DNA of 64,000 nt, from positions 1-64,000 of the forward strand of contig DIHE01000052.1 in the NCBI GenBank assembly GCA_002420005.1. Reading direction: 5' to 3'. Of the stretch, positions 1-6,913 are shown piece by piece. The position numbers and the translations under genes are program-made. The notes beneath the pieces are model-generated. The model did no database searches. It saw nothing but the letters and a program-made list of their open reading frames with translations, and was not told where the DNA came from. Numbering within the stretch: position 1 is the stretch's first letter; each line of letters starts with the position of its first letter. The DNA is from Holophagales bacterium UBA5704. Its GTDB lineage: Bacteria > Acidobacteriota > Thermoanaerobaculia > Multivoradales > UBA5704.

Positions 1-69
1 GAGCGCTGGCGTCTCGCCGGCCTTCCAATAAAACGGGCCGCAGGCCCTGCCTGTCTTGGGAAGGGGGCC
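1..69 (+). repeat. 70-bp intergenic repeat, copy 1
   Basis: This stretch is nearly the same as 25100-25169; differences cluster at bases 26-28 and 48-52. Each copy carries small inverted repeats: GGGCC/GGCCC near bases 35-48 and a CCTCTTGGGAAGGGG-like arm at the 3' end. It contains no plausible gene. Here it lies just upstream of a broken STAND gene; the second copy lies just downstream of another STAND relic. It may extend to the left of the window. Function unknown; it resembles REP-like intergenic elements. Confidence 0.7.
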
Positions 70-83
70 TCTTGCGATAAACT

Positions 84-613
84 CAGCGTTCCATCACCCG
101 GGAGGCGGTGCTCGGCCGGCTGCGCGAGACGCTGGAGCGCACGCCTGCCGGGCGGGCGGCGGCGATCGCAGGCAAGGCGGTCCATGGTCTGGGCGGGGTG
201 GGTAAGACGCGGCTCGCCATCGAGTATGGCTGGCAGCACGCCGCGGCCTACTCGGCCGTGCTCTTCGCAGGCGCCGGGTCGCCGGCCGGCTCCGGGGTGC
301 TCTCTGGTGACCCGCGCGGCCGAGACGCCCACCTTCACCGTGCATCGCCTGGTGCAGGACGTCACCCGGCGGAGCTTGCGGAGCGATCCCGGGCATGGGG
401 CGCTGACCGAGGCGCTCGGCTGGGTGGACGACGCCTTCGTGGGCAATTCCCAGGACGCTGGTCATCCTCCTCGACTTCACGCGCCGCACCGGGCACGAGC
501 ACCCGAATCTGCCGGTAGCCTTCGCCAACTACCGGTTTCAGCTCGAGAAAATGGGCATGACCGAGGCCGAGATCGAGGCGGCGATCGCGGAGCTGGGTGT
601 GGTTCCGGGCTGA
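84..613 (+). pseudogene. Broken STAND (NB-ARC) ATPase gene
   Basis: Three frames in turn encode pieces of one NB-ARC/TPR-type protein. Frame 3 (about 87-280) has the P-loop HGLGGVGKTRLAIEYGW. Frame 1 (about 290-455) has TFTVHRLVQDVTRRSL, typical of the winged-helix part after the NTPase. Frame 2 (about 458-613) has a helical tail, LPVAFANYRFQLEKMGMTE, ending at TGA 611-613. An in-frame stop at 78-80 and the absence of a start show that the 5' end is gone. The core between the P-loop and the winged helix, and the TPR region, are missing, so internal deletions as well as frameshifts have occurred. Intact relatives are antiphage or signalling STAND proteins; this copy is not functional. Confidence 0.75.
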
Positions 614-673
614 CGTTGGCGCGGAGCCTGGTGCAGGTTGGCAGAGCGAAGAAGCTTGCGGCTCGCCCTGTCA

Positions 674-679
674 TACAAT
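674..679 (+). promoter_or_regulatory. Probable -10 box for sdaA
   Basis: TACAAT lies 24 bases before the chosen ATG of the serine dehydratase gene. No convincing -35 box is visible at the expected distance. It would give a leader of roughly 18 bases that contains the ribosome binding site GGGAGGA at 691-697. Confidence 0.4.
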
Positions 680-703
680 CCCCGCTCCTTGGGAGGATGG
701 GCA

Positions 704-2083
704 ATGGCCGTCAGCGTCTTCGATCTCTTCACCATCGGCATCGGACCTTCCAGCTCGCACACCGTGGGCCCGATGCGGGCCGCGCGCCGGTTCGTCCTCC
801 GGCTGGAGGAGGCGGGTGCCCTGGAGCGGACGGCGCGGGTGCGCTGCGAGCTGTATGGCTCGCTCGCCATGACCGGCAAAGGGCATGGCACCGACCGCGC
901 GGTGCTGATCGGGCTCGAAGGCGAGACCCCCGAGGGCGTCGATCCCGGGTGGATGCCGCGGCGGGTGGCCGAGATCCGCGCCACCGGCCGCATCGCGCTT
1001 CTCGGCCGGCGGGAGATCCCGTTCGACGAAAAGCCCGACCTCGTGTTCAACCGCAAGGAGATCCTGCCGCTCCACTCGAACGGCCTGCGCTTCGCCGCGT
1101 TCGACGACGCGGGGCAGAGGCTCGACGAGCGGACGTTCTACTCGGTCGGCGGCGGCTTCGTGGTCGACGAGAGCACGGCGGGGGAGGACCGGCTGGTCGA
1201 GGACCGCACCGAGCATCCCCACCCGTTCACCACCGGGCAGGCCCTGCTCGACCTCGGCAACGCCACCGGCTTCCCGATCTGGCGGCTGATGCTGGAGAAC
1301 GAGAAGGTCTGGCGCACGGAGGAGGAGATCCGCGCCGGCCTGCTGCGCATCTGGGCGGCCATGCAGGCGTGCGTGGACCGCGGGTGCCGCGAGGAGGGCG
1401 TGCTGCCCGGAGGCCTCAAGGTGCCGCGCCGCGCACCGCAGCTTTTCCAGGAGCTGCGCGATCGCCCCGAGGAGGCGATGAAGGACCCGCTGACCGTCCT
1501 CGACTGGGTCAACCTCTTCGCGCTCGCGGTCAATGAGGAGAACGCCGCCGGGGGCCGGGTGGTCACCGCGCCCACCAACGGCGCCGCCGGGATCATTCCG
1601 GCCGTCTTGCACTATTATCGGAGGTTCACGGCCGGTGCCGATGACGAGGGAGTGCTTCGCTTCCTCCTGACGGCCGGCGGAATCGGTATCCTGTATAAAG
1701 AGAACGCCTCCATCTCCGGCGCCGAGGTCGGCTGCCAGGGGGAGGTGGGGGTCGCCTGCTCGATGGCCGCGGCCGGCCTGGTGGCGGCGCTCGGCGGCAG
1801 CAACGAGCAGGTGGAGAACGCCGCCGAGATCGGCATGGAGCACAATCTGGGACTGACCTGTGACCCCGTGGGGGGGCTGGTCCAGATCCCCTGTATCGAG
1901 CGCAACGCCATGGGGTCGGTGAAGGCGATCAACGCCGCCCGCCTGGCGCGTCGTGGCGACGGTTTCCACGTGGTCTCGTTGGACCGCGTGATCAAGACCA
2001 TGCGGGAGACCGGCGCCGACATGAAGTCCAAATACAAGGAGACCTCGCGCGGAGGTCTCGCGATCAACGTGATCGAGTGTTGA
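704..2083 (+). CDS. sdaA: L-serine dehydratase (iron-sulfur, single chain)
   Basis: Converts L-serine to pyruvate and ammonia in the cytosol using a [4Fe-4S] cluster. The 459-residue length fits single-chain enzymes with an N-terminal beta domain followed by the catalytic alpha domain. The N-terminus carries the family motif GIGPSSSHTVGPM. Cys344, Cys386 and Cys397 match in spacing the three cluster ligands known from the Legionella enzyme; the SGAEVGCQGEVG and TCDPVGGLVQIPC segments are clear. The ATG at 704 is chosen because GGGAGGA precedes it at good spacing and the family motif starts right after; an upstream in-frame extension to 638 is unlikely. A ferritin gene follows after 17 bases, so the two may be co-transcribed. 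Confidence 0.95.
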   Translation: MAVSVFDLFTIGIGPSSSHTVGPMRAARRFVLRLEEAGALERTARVRCELYGSLAMTGKGHGTDRAVLIGLEGETPEGVDPGWMPRRVAEIRATGRIALLGRREIPFDEKPDLVFNRKEILPLHSNGLRFAAFDDAGQRLDERTFYSVGGGFVVDESTAGEDRLVEDRTEHPHPFTTGQALLDLGNATGFPIWRLMLENEKVWRTEEEIRAGLLRIWAAMQACVDRGCREEGVLPGGLKVPRRAPQLFQELRDRPEEAMKDPLTVLDWVNLFALAVNEENAAGGRVVTAPTNGAAGIIPAVLHYYRRFTAGADDEGVLRFLLTAGGIGILYKENASISGAEVGCQGEVGVACSMAAAGLVAALGGSNEQVENAAEIGMEHNLGLTCDPVGGLVQIPCIERNAMGSVKAINAARLARRGDGFHVVSLDRVIKTMRETGADMKSKYKETSRGGLAINVIEC

Positions 2084-2100
2084 CCGAGAGGAGTCACCCT

Positions 2101-2637
2101 ATGCTCGCCAGCGACAAGCTCATCGAGGCCTTCAACCAGCAGATCGGCAACGAGATGGGCGCTTCCATGCAGTACATCGCCATCGCGTCCTACTTCGACT
2201 CCGAGACCCTGCCGCAGCTCGCCGCCTTCTTCTACCGGCAGTCCGAGGAGGAGAGGACCCACGCGATGCGTTTCGTCAAGTTCATCAACGACGTCGGAGG
2301 CCGGGTGAAGATCCCCGCCCTTCCCGCGCCGCAGAGCGACTTCGCCTCCGCCGAGGAGGCTGTCGGCAAGGCCCTCGAATGGGAAGAGGAGGTCACCCGC
2401 CAGATCTACGACCTGGTGGAGATCGCCCGCGGCGACCGCAGCTACGTCGGCGTCCGCTTCCTCGACTGGTTCGTCGAAGAGCAGCTCGAAGAGGTCTCCT
2501 CGATGAGCGACCTCCTCGCCGTCATCCGCCGCGCCGGCCAGGACCGGCTGCTCTATGTCGAGGAATACCTCTCGCGCCAGGGCAAGGCCGGCCTCGCCAG
2601 CCCCGCGGCTCCGGCGGGGGGGGAGGCGGCGGAGTAG
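2101..2637 (+). CDS. ftn: Ferritin
   Basis: A 178-residue ferritin-like four-helix-bundle iron-storage protein. Ferroxidase-centre residues are visible: Glu18 in QQIGNEMGAS, and Glu51 and His54 in the SEEERTHAMRF motif, with further acidic residues in helix C (LEWEEEVTRQIYD) and in FVEEQLEEVSSM. The length and pattern match bacterial non-haem ferritins rather than bacterioferritin; no haem-ligand methionine is apparent. The C-terminal 15 or so residues are Ala/Gly-rich and probably disordered. GAGAGGAG at 2085-2092 precedes the ATG. Oxidises Fe(II) and stores it as a mineral core; pairing with an iron-sulfur dehydratase may be coincidental. Confidence 0.92.
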   Translation: MLASDKLIEAFNQQIGNEMGASMQYIAIASYFDSETLPQLAAFFYRQSEEERTHAMRFVKFINDVGGRVKIPALPAPQSDFASAEEAVGKALEWEEEVTRQIYDLVEIARGDRSYVGVRFLDWFVEEQLEEVSSMSDLLAVIRRAGQDRLLYVEEYLSRQGKAGLASPAAPAGGEAAE

Positions 2638-2749
2638 GCCCGGGCCGGAGCAAACCGGCGGCAATCTCGTTCCAGATGTATCCTTTTCGGCCGGTTGCGG
2701 CACCTTGGCATTGTGGGCCTGAACGGATGCCCCTTCAGAGGAGGATATT

Positions 2750-3991
2750 ATGGACGAAAAAGTGCACCGGTTTCGAAACAATGACAAAGCCATCGCCTTG
2801 GGCAATCCGGCCTGGGACGAGGCGCAGGCCCACCACCTGATCGACCTGCGGGTGCGGGTGGTGGGCAACGACCGGTTGCAGGAGGTGGACACGGGCTTCC
2901 CGTTCGTCAACCTGTCGTCCTGCTCGTATCTGGGATTGCACAACCATCCGGCGATCCTCGAAGGCGCGATCAACGGCCTGCGCGACGCCCAGGTCCTTTG
3001 GGTGCCGGTGTCGCGCATCCGGATGCGGCTCGCGATCATGGACCAGGTGGAGGAGGGGCTGTCCGAGATCTTCCGCGCCCACTGCATCGCGACGACCACC
3101 GCCAGCGCGGCGACGGCCGGCGTGCTGCCGCTGATCGCCTCGCGGCACCTGCTGGACGGCAAGGCGCCGGTGATGGTGTTCGACCGCCTGTGCCACTTCT
3201 CGATGAACCTGATCAAGCCGATCTGCGCCGACGAGACCACGGTGCTCACCTCGCCGCACAACGACCTCAACTACATTGAGGATGCGTGCAAGAAATACCC
3301 GCGGGTGGCCTACGTCGCCGACGGCGCCTATTCGCTGGGCGGCACGGCTCCGGTGGAGGGGCTGCTGGAGCTGCAGGACCGCTACGGCCTGTTCCTGTTC
3401 TTCGACGACTCCCATTCGCTGTCGGTCACCGGGGCGATGGGGGAGGGCTATGCGCGCTCGCTGATGCCGGACCAGCTCAACCCGCTGACCACGATCGTGG
3501 CGTCCCTCGGCAAGGCGTTCGGTGGGAGCGGCGGGGTGATCATGCTGCCCTCGGCGAAGCACCACGACCTGACCGTCCGCTTCGGCGGGCCGCTCGCCTG
3601 GTCGCAATGGCCGAACAGCGCCGGCCTGGGTGCGGCGCTCGCCTCGATCGAGATTCACAAGTCGCCGCTTCTCCGGGAGCTGCAGGGCAAGCTGCGGGAG
3701 AACCTCGCCTATTTCGACAGCCGCATCCAGACGGCGGAGCGGGGGGACAACTCGTCGATCCGTCTGGTGGTCATCGGCGACGAGATGCTGACCTCGGAGA
3801 TCTCCGGTGAGATCTTCCGCCGCGGCTTCTACACCTCGCCGGTGTTCTTCCCGGTCGCCGAGAAGGGCAAGGCGGGTTTGCGGGTGATGATCCGGGCCGA
3901 CAACAACCTGGAGGATCTGGCCACCTTCTGCGACGCCGTCGAGGGGCTGACCGCCGCCCGGTGCAAGGACGCCGAGGTGGCGGTCGCCTGA
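2750..3991 (+). CDS. PLP-dependent alpha-oxoamine synthase-like enzyme
   Basis: A 413-residue fold-type I PLP enzyme resembling the alpha-oxoamine synthase group (KBL, BioF, ALA synthase, serine palmitoyltransferase, CqsA), which condense an amino acid with an acyl-CoA. The Schiff-base lysine is Lys255 in ASLGKAFGGSGG, the PLP-ring Asp is in FFDDSHSLSV, and NLSSCSYLGL matches the N-terminal substrate motif. The ATG follows a strong AGAGGAGG site at 2737-2744. There are no bio genes, haem genes or ketoacyl partners nearby, so the substrate cannot be assigned. A long-chain base, ketone-signal or tailoring role is possible but unproven. About 110 bases separate it from ferritin. Confidence 0.8.
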   Translation: MDEKVHRFRNNDKAIALGNPAWDEAQAHHLIDLRVRVVGNDRLQEVDTGFPFVNLSSCSYLGLHNHPAILEGAINGLRDAQVLWVPVSRIRMRLAIMDQVEEGLSEIFRAHCIATTTASAATAGVLPLIASRHLLDGKAPVMVFDRLCHFSMNLIKPICADETTVLTSPHNDLNYIEDACKKYPRVAYVADGAYSLGGTAPVEGLLELQDRYGLFLFFDDSHSLSVTGAMGEGYARSLMPDQLNPLTTIVASLGKAFGGSGGVIMLPSAKHHDLTVRFGGPLAWSQWPNSAGLGAALASIEIHKSPLLRELQGKLRENLAYFDSRIQTAERGDNSSIRLVVIGDEMLTSEISGEIFRRGFYTSPVFFPVAEKGKAGLRVMIRADNNLEDLATFCDAVEGLTAARCKDAEVAVA

Positions 3992-4008
3992 GACGTCCCA
4001 TCACCTGC

Positions 4009-4014
4009 TATACT
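4009..4014 (+). promoter_or_regulatory. Probable -10 box for the transglycosylase gene
   Basis: TATACT (5 of 6 to consensus) lies 30 bases before the ATG at 4045, in the short gap after the PLP enzyme. No good -35 is visible. Confidence 0.4.
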
Positions 4015-4044
4015 GCCCGGTGTTCGAGACTTGGGGATTTCCGT

Positions 4045-5880
4045 ATGCGAGCTCTGACCCTCTGGAGCGCCGGGCTCCTTCTGACCGTCCTCACCGGGTG
4101 CGCGGGCACACCTGCGCCCCGGGTCAAGATCAGCTACACCGACATCGCGCCGGCCCCGTCCCCACCCCCTCCCGCGGCCGCCGAGGCACCCTCGCCCGAG
4201 CCGGCTCCCGCCGAAGCCTCCCTGGGGGCGCCGATCACCACCAAGCAGGCCCTGGAGCAGGCCCTGAGCTGGGCTGCCGACGGCCTGCGTGCGTTCGAGC
4301 GGGGTGAGGCGGAGGCGGCACACAAGAATCTCTCCGATGCGCGCATCATCCTCATCGAGGCCGACCTGCCGGATTTCCTGGAAAACCAGGGCCTGGGCGC
4401 GCTGCGGGCGGGCCTGCCGGAGGAGCTGCAGCGTTATGACGCCGAGGCGATTCTGCGCGACCTCGAGCGGACGGACCTGCCGGACCCGGCGGCGCAGGCC
4501 GAGCGCGCGTTCATCGAGCGCGAGGTGCGTCGCATCCTGTGGCAGTTCGGCGACACCACGCCGGACGAGCCCTACGTCCGGGTGCTGATCGACGAGACCC
4601 AGCACCACGTCAACTTTTTCCGCGGGCGCTACCGCGAGTTCTTCGAACGGGCCTTCCTGCGCAAGCACAAATACTGGCCGATCGTGCAGGAGGTCTTCAC
4701 GGAGAAGAAGATCCCTCCGGACCTGGGCTATATCGCGCTGGTCGAGAGCGGCTTCAACCCGAGGGCGTCGAGCCGGGCGAACGCGAACGGCGTGTGGCAG
4801 TTCATCCCCGAGACCGGCCGCCGCTATGGATTGCAGGGCCCCGACGACTGGAGCGACGTGCGCAAGTCCACGGTGGCGGCGGCCGACTATCTGCTCGACC
4901 TGATCAGCATCTTCGGTTCGCGCTCGTTCCTGCTCGCCACCGCCGCCTACAACGCGGGCGAAGGACGGATCATGGGCTGCCTGCGCAAGGTCGACGATCC
5001 CTTCCAGAAGCGCAGTTTCTGGGAGATCCGGGGCTGCCTGGCCCTGGAGACCCAGGAGTACGTGCCGCGGGTGATGGCGGCGGCGGTGATCGGTGCCGAT
5101 CCGCAGCGGTTCGGGTTCGACCTGCCGACCGAGGAGGAGATGCGGCAGCGCTACGACGTGGTCGTCGTGCCGCAGGTGACTCCGGTGGCGCGGCTGGCGG
5201 AGCTGGCCGGGGTGAGCGTCGCGGACCTGCGGCTGGCCAACACCGAGCTGACCGCCTCCTCGACACCGGGCCGCAACTTCCCGCTCTACGTGCCGGTGGG
5301 AACGAGGGACCAGCTCGCCGCCGCCCTCACCGCGCCGCCGGAGGGCCGGCTCCCCGAGGTGCCGGCGGCTGCGCCGATCGAGCTGGCGGGGCAGGCGAGG
5401 GACGAGCGGCCGGCTCCCCGCACCCATGTCGTCCGCCGCGGCGACACCCTGGGGGAGATCGCCGCCAAGTACGGCCTCGACGTGAAGACGCTCGCCGCCT
5501 GGAACAGCCTGCGCAAGCCCTACACCCTGAGCGTCGGCCAGCGCCTGGAGGTCCCTTCCGGCGGCGCGGCGCCGCGGCTCGTCTACACGGTGAAGAAAGG
5601 CAACGACCTCGCCGCCGTGGCCGACCTCTTCGGCGTCCGCGGCAGCGACATCAAGAGCTGGAACGACCTGCGCAGCAGCAAGCTCAAGGCGGGCCAGAAG
5701 CTCACCATCCATCCCTCCGGCGCCGTGGAGACCCACACCTACAAGGTGCGCCGGGGAGACAACCTGAGCCAGATCGCCGAGCGCTTCGGCGTCACCATCG
5801 CCAGCCTGATGACCGCCAACGGCCTGCGGTCGAGCGCGCTGCGCGCCGGGCAGATGCTGGTCGTGTACGTCGGGGGGTAG
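4045..5880 (+). CDS. mltD: Membrane-bound lytic murein transglycosylase with LysM repeats
   Basis: A 611-residue MltD-like lipoprotein that cleaves peptidoglycan glycan strands. Residues 1-19 form a lipoprotein signal with lipobox LTGC (Cys19), so it should be anchored in a membrane facing the periplasm. A Pro/Ala-rich linker and a helical region follow. The SLT domain is about 215-345: catalytic Glu234 in IALVESGFNPRA, then GVWQFIPETGRRYGL and TAAYNAGEGR. A degenerate LysM-like segment (about 375-430) is followed by three clear LysM peptidoglycan-binding repeats at about 455-510, 513-560 and 565-611. The start at 4045 is preferred to upstream in-frame codons because the signal peptide begins there. 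The next gene starts 4 bases after the stop. Confidence 0.92.
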   Translation: MRALTLWSAGLLLTVLTGCAGTPAPRVKISYTDIAPAPSPPPPAAAEAPSPEPAPAEASLGAPITTKQALEQALSWAADGLRAFERGEAEAAHKNLSDARIILIEADLPDFLENQGLGALRAGLPEELQRYDAEAILRDLERTDLPDPAAQAERAFIEREVRRILWQFGDTTPDEPYVRVLIDETQHHVNFFRGRYREFFERAFLRKHKYWPIVQEVFTEKKIPPDLGYIALVESGFNPRASSRANANGVWQFIPETGRRYGLQGPDDWSDVRKSTVAAADYLLDLISIFGSRSFLLATAAYNAGEGRIMGCLRKVDDPFQKRSFWEIRGCLALETQEYVPRVMAAAVIGADPQRFGFDLPTEEEMRQRYDVVVVPQVTPVARLAELAGVSVADLRLANTELTASSTPGRNFPLYVPVGTRDQLAAALTAPPEGRLPEVPAAAPIELAGQARDERPAPRTHVVRRGDTLGEIAAKYGLDVKTLAAWNSLRKPYTLSVGQRLEVPSGGAAPRLVYTVKKGNDLAAVADLFGVRGSDIKSWNDLRSSKLKAGQKLTIHPSGAVETHTYKVRRGDNLSQIAERFGVTIASLMTANGLRSSALRAGQMLVVYVGG

Positions 5881-5884
5881 CTCG

Positions 5885-6280
5885 ATGCCGTATCAGAAGT
5901 ACGCCGTGGTCCTCTCCAAGCTGGACCTCCGGGTGAAGGCGTTGTCGGCCAACATTGGGGAGTTTCCTCATCTCGCGAAGCCACTGGCACAGTTGGGCGA
6001 GATGCTGGAGCTTCTGCGGGAGCGCATGGCCGAGCAGGCGCGCCTGACCGCCCAGCGCCAGGAGGTCTCGAAGCAGGTCGCAGAGCTGAGCAGTCAGGCG
6101 CAGAAGCTGATGACCTTTCTGGATGCCGGCGTCCGGCAGCACTATGGAAACCGGTCGGAGATGCTCCTTGCCTACGGCCTGCAACCGTTCCGCAGCAAGC
6201 CGCGCGTGCGGATGGTCGACGCGGACGGCCATCCGGTGAAGCGAACCGGCGACGACGCCACCCCGCAAGAGCCGGAGTAG
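5885..6280 (+). CDS. Small helical protein beside the 21-bp repeat array
   Basis: A 131-residue protein with no family I can name with certainty. Residues 1-85 are heptad-like and predicted helical/coiled coil (LAQLGEMLELLRERMAEQARL). The C-terminal part has LDAGVRQHYGNRSEMLLAYG followed by LQPFRSKPRVR, then an acidic disordered tail. Small proteins with a helical body, a G-x-R-S/A-E segment and a short basic QPFR/KPFR motif occur as hypothetical proteins in several environmental phyla; this is recollection, not a search result. It starts 4 bases after mltD, so is likely co-transcribed with it, and ends 25 bases before the phased palindrome array. The basic stretch makes nucleic-acid binding conceivable; this is inference. 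Confidence 0.7.
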   Translation: MPYQKYAVVLSKLDLRVKALSANIGEFPHLAKPLAQLGEMLELLRERMAEQARLTAQRQEVSKQVAELSSQAQKLMTFLDAGVRQHYGNRSEMLLAYGLQPFRSKPRVRMVDADGHPVKRTGDDATPQEPE

Positions 6281-6304
6281 CGCGGGGCCGCGGCTCGCGC
6301 CTCC

Positions 6305-6745
6305 GTGAGAGGAGTCGGTCCCTCGCAGACTTCAGTCGATGCCTCACCGACGCAAGGCGGCCTCGTACCGACACCGGTCGGTGTCAATCCGACTCAGGTC
6401 GCCTTCTCATCGACGACGGTAGGTGCGAAGCCGACATCGGTAGGTCACATACAGCCGCAAGTCGGCAAGCCACCGACTTGCGTCGCGTCCTCATCAACTT
6501 GCGTCGGTTGGCTGACGACTTCAGTCGGGCAGTTTCAGGCGGAAGTCGGTTTAAGGCCGACTCTTGTCGGTGCCTCACCGACTCAAGTCGGCGATCGACA
6601 GACTGAAGTCGAAGAAGAGCCGACTCCAGTTGTCAAGTCACCGACTTGAGTCGGTGGTCGTACGACCTACGTCGGTTTTGAACAGACCAGGGTCGGTCTC
6701 TTGCAGACTTGCGTCGGATCGGCGGCGGCGGCCGTCGGTACCCGG
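6305..6745. repeat. Phased array of ~21 palindromic units, exact 21-bp period
   Basis: Units begin at 6305, 6326, 6347, 6368 and so on to 6725, always 21 bases apart with no indel. Each unit is a 14-bp imperfect palindrome, consensus C(C/A)GAC-N4-GTCGG, plus a variable 7-bp spacer. Perfect arms occur at 6368, 6557, 6578 and 6641; the right arm GTCGG is the best conserved. Because 21 is a multiple of three, every frame repeats with a 7-codon period; one frame (6305-6649) reads as P-T-x-V-G heptads but meets a TGA inside the unit at 6641, while the DNA repeat continues for four more units. This argues for a DNA- or RNA-level function. The 21-bp period equals two B-DNA turns, placing all sites on one face. 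Confidence 0.9.
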
Positions 6746-6805
6746 CCGACCGGATGGCCCATCACGCTCGTGGATCTCGCGTAGACAAGTGAGCCGTGTG
6801 AGCTC

Positions 6806-6834
6806 TTGACGAGCCTTGGGGCCAACCCTAGACT
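6806..6834 (+). promoter_or_regulatory. Sigma70-type promoter of the membrane/GTPase operon
   Basis: TTGACG (6806-6811) and TAGACT (6829-6834) are separated by exactly 17 bases. Expected transcription start is near 6841. It lies between the palindrome array and the first gene of the plus-strand operon and makes gene starts upstream of about 6841 unlikely. Confidence 0.55.
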
Positions 6835-6913
6835 AAGAATTCTGCCAGGGTTTACAGCATGCGGGGCAGTCGGCTCAGGAGTGCTTCTTGTAGGCTCTCA
6901 AGGGAGATTGAAT

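Noticed and set aside
3961..4044. Longer N-terminus for the transglycosylase
   Set aside because: It overlaps the previous gene and would bury the lipoprotein signal peptide.
6305..6745. CRISPR array
   Set aside because: Units are 14 bp with 7-bp spacers, repeats are imperfect, there is no leader and no cas gene.
6564..6809. 81-codon frame over the second half of the array
   Set aside because: Arg/Ser/Leu-rich heptads that follow from the 21-bp DNA period; no ribosome binding site, and it runs through the promoter.
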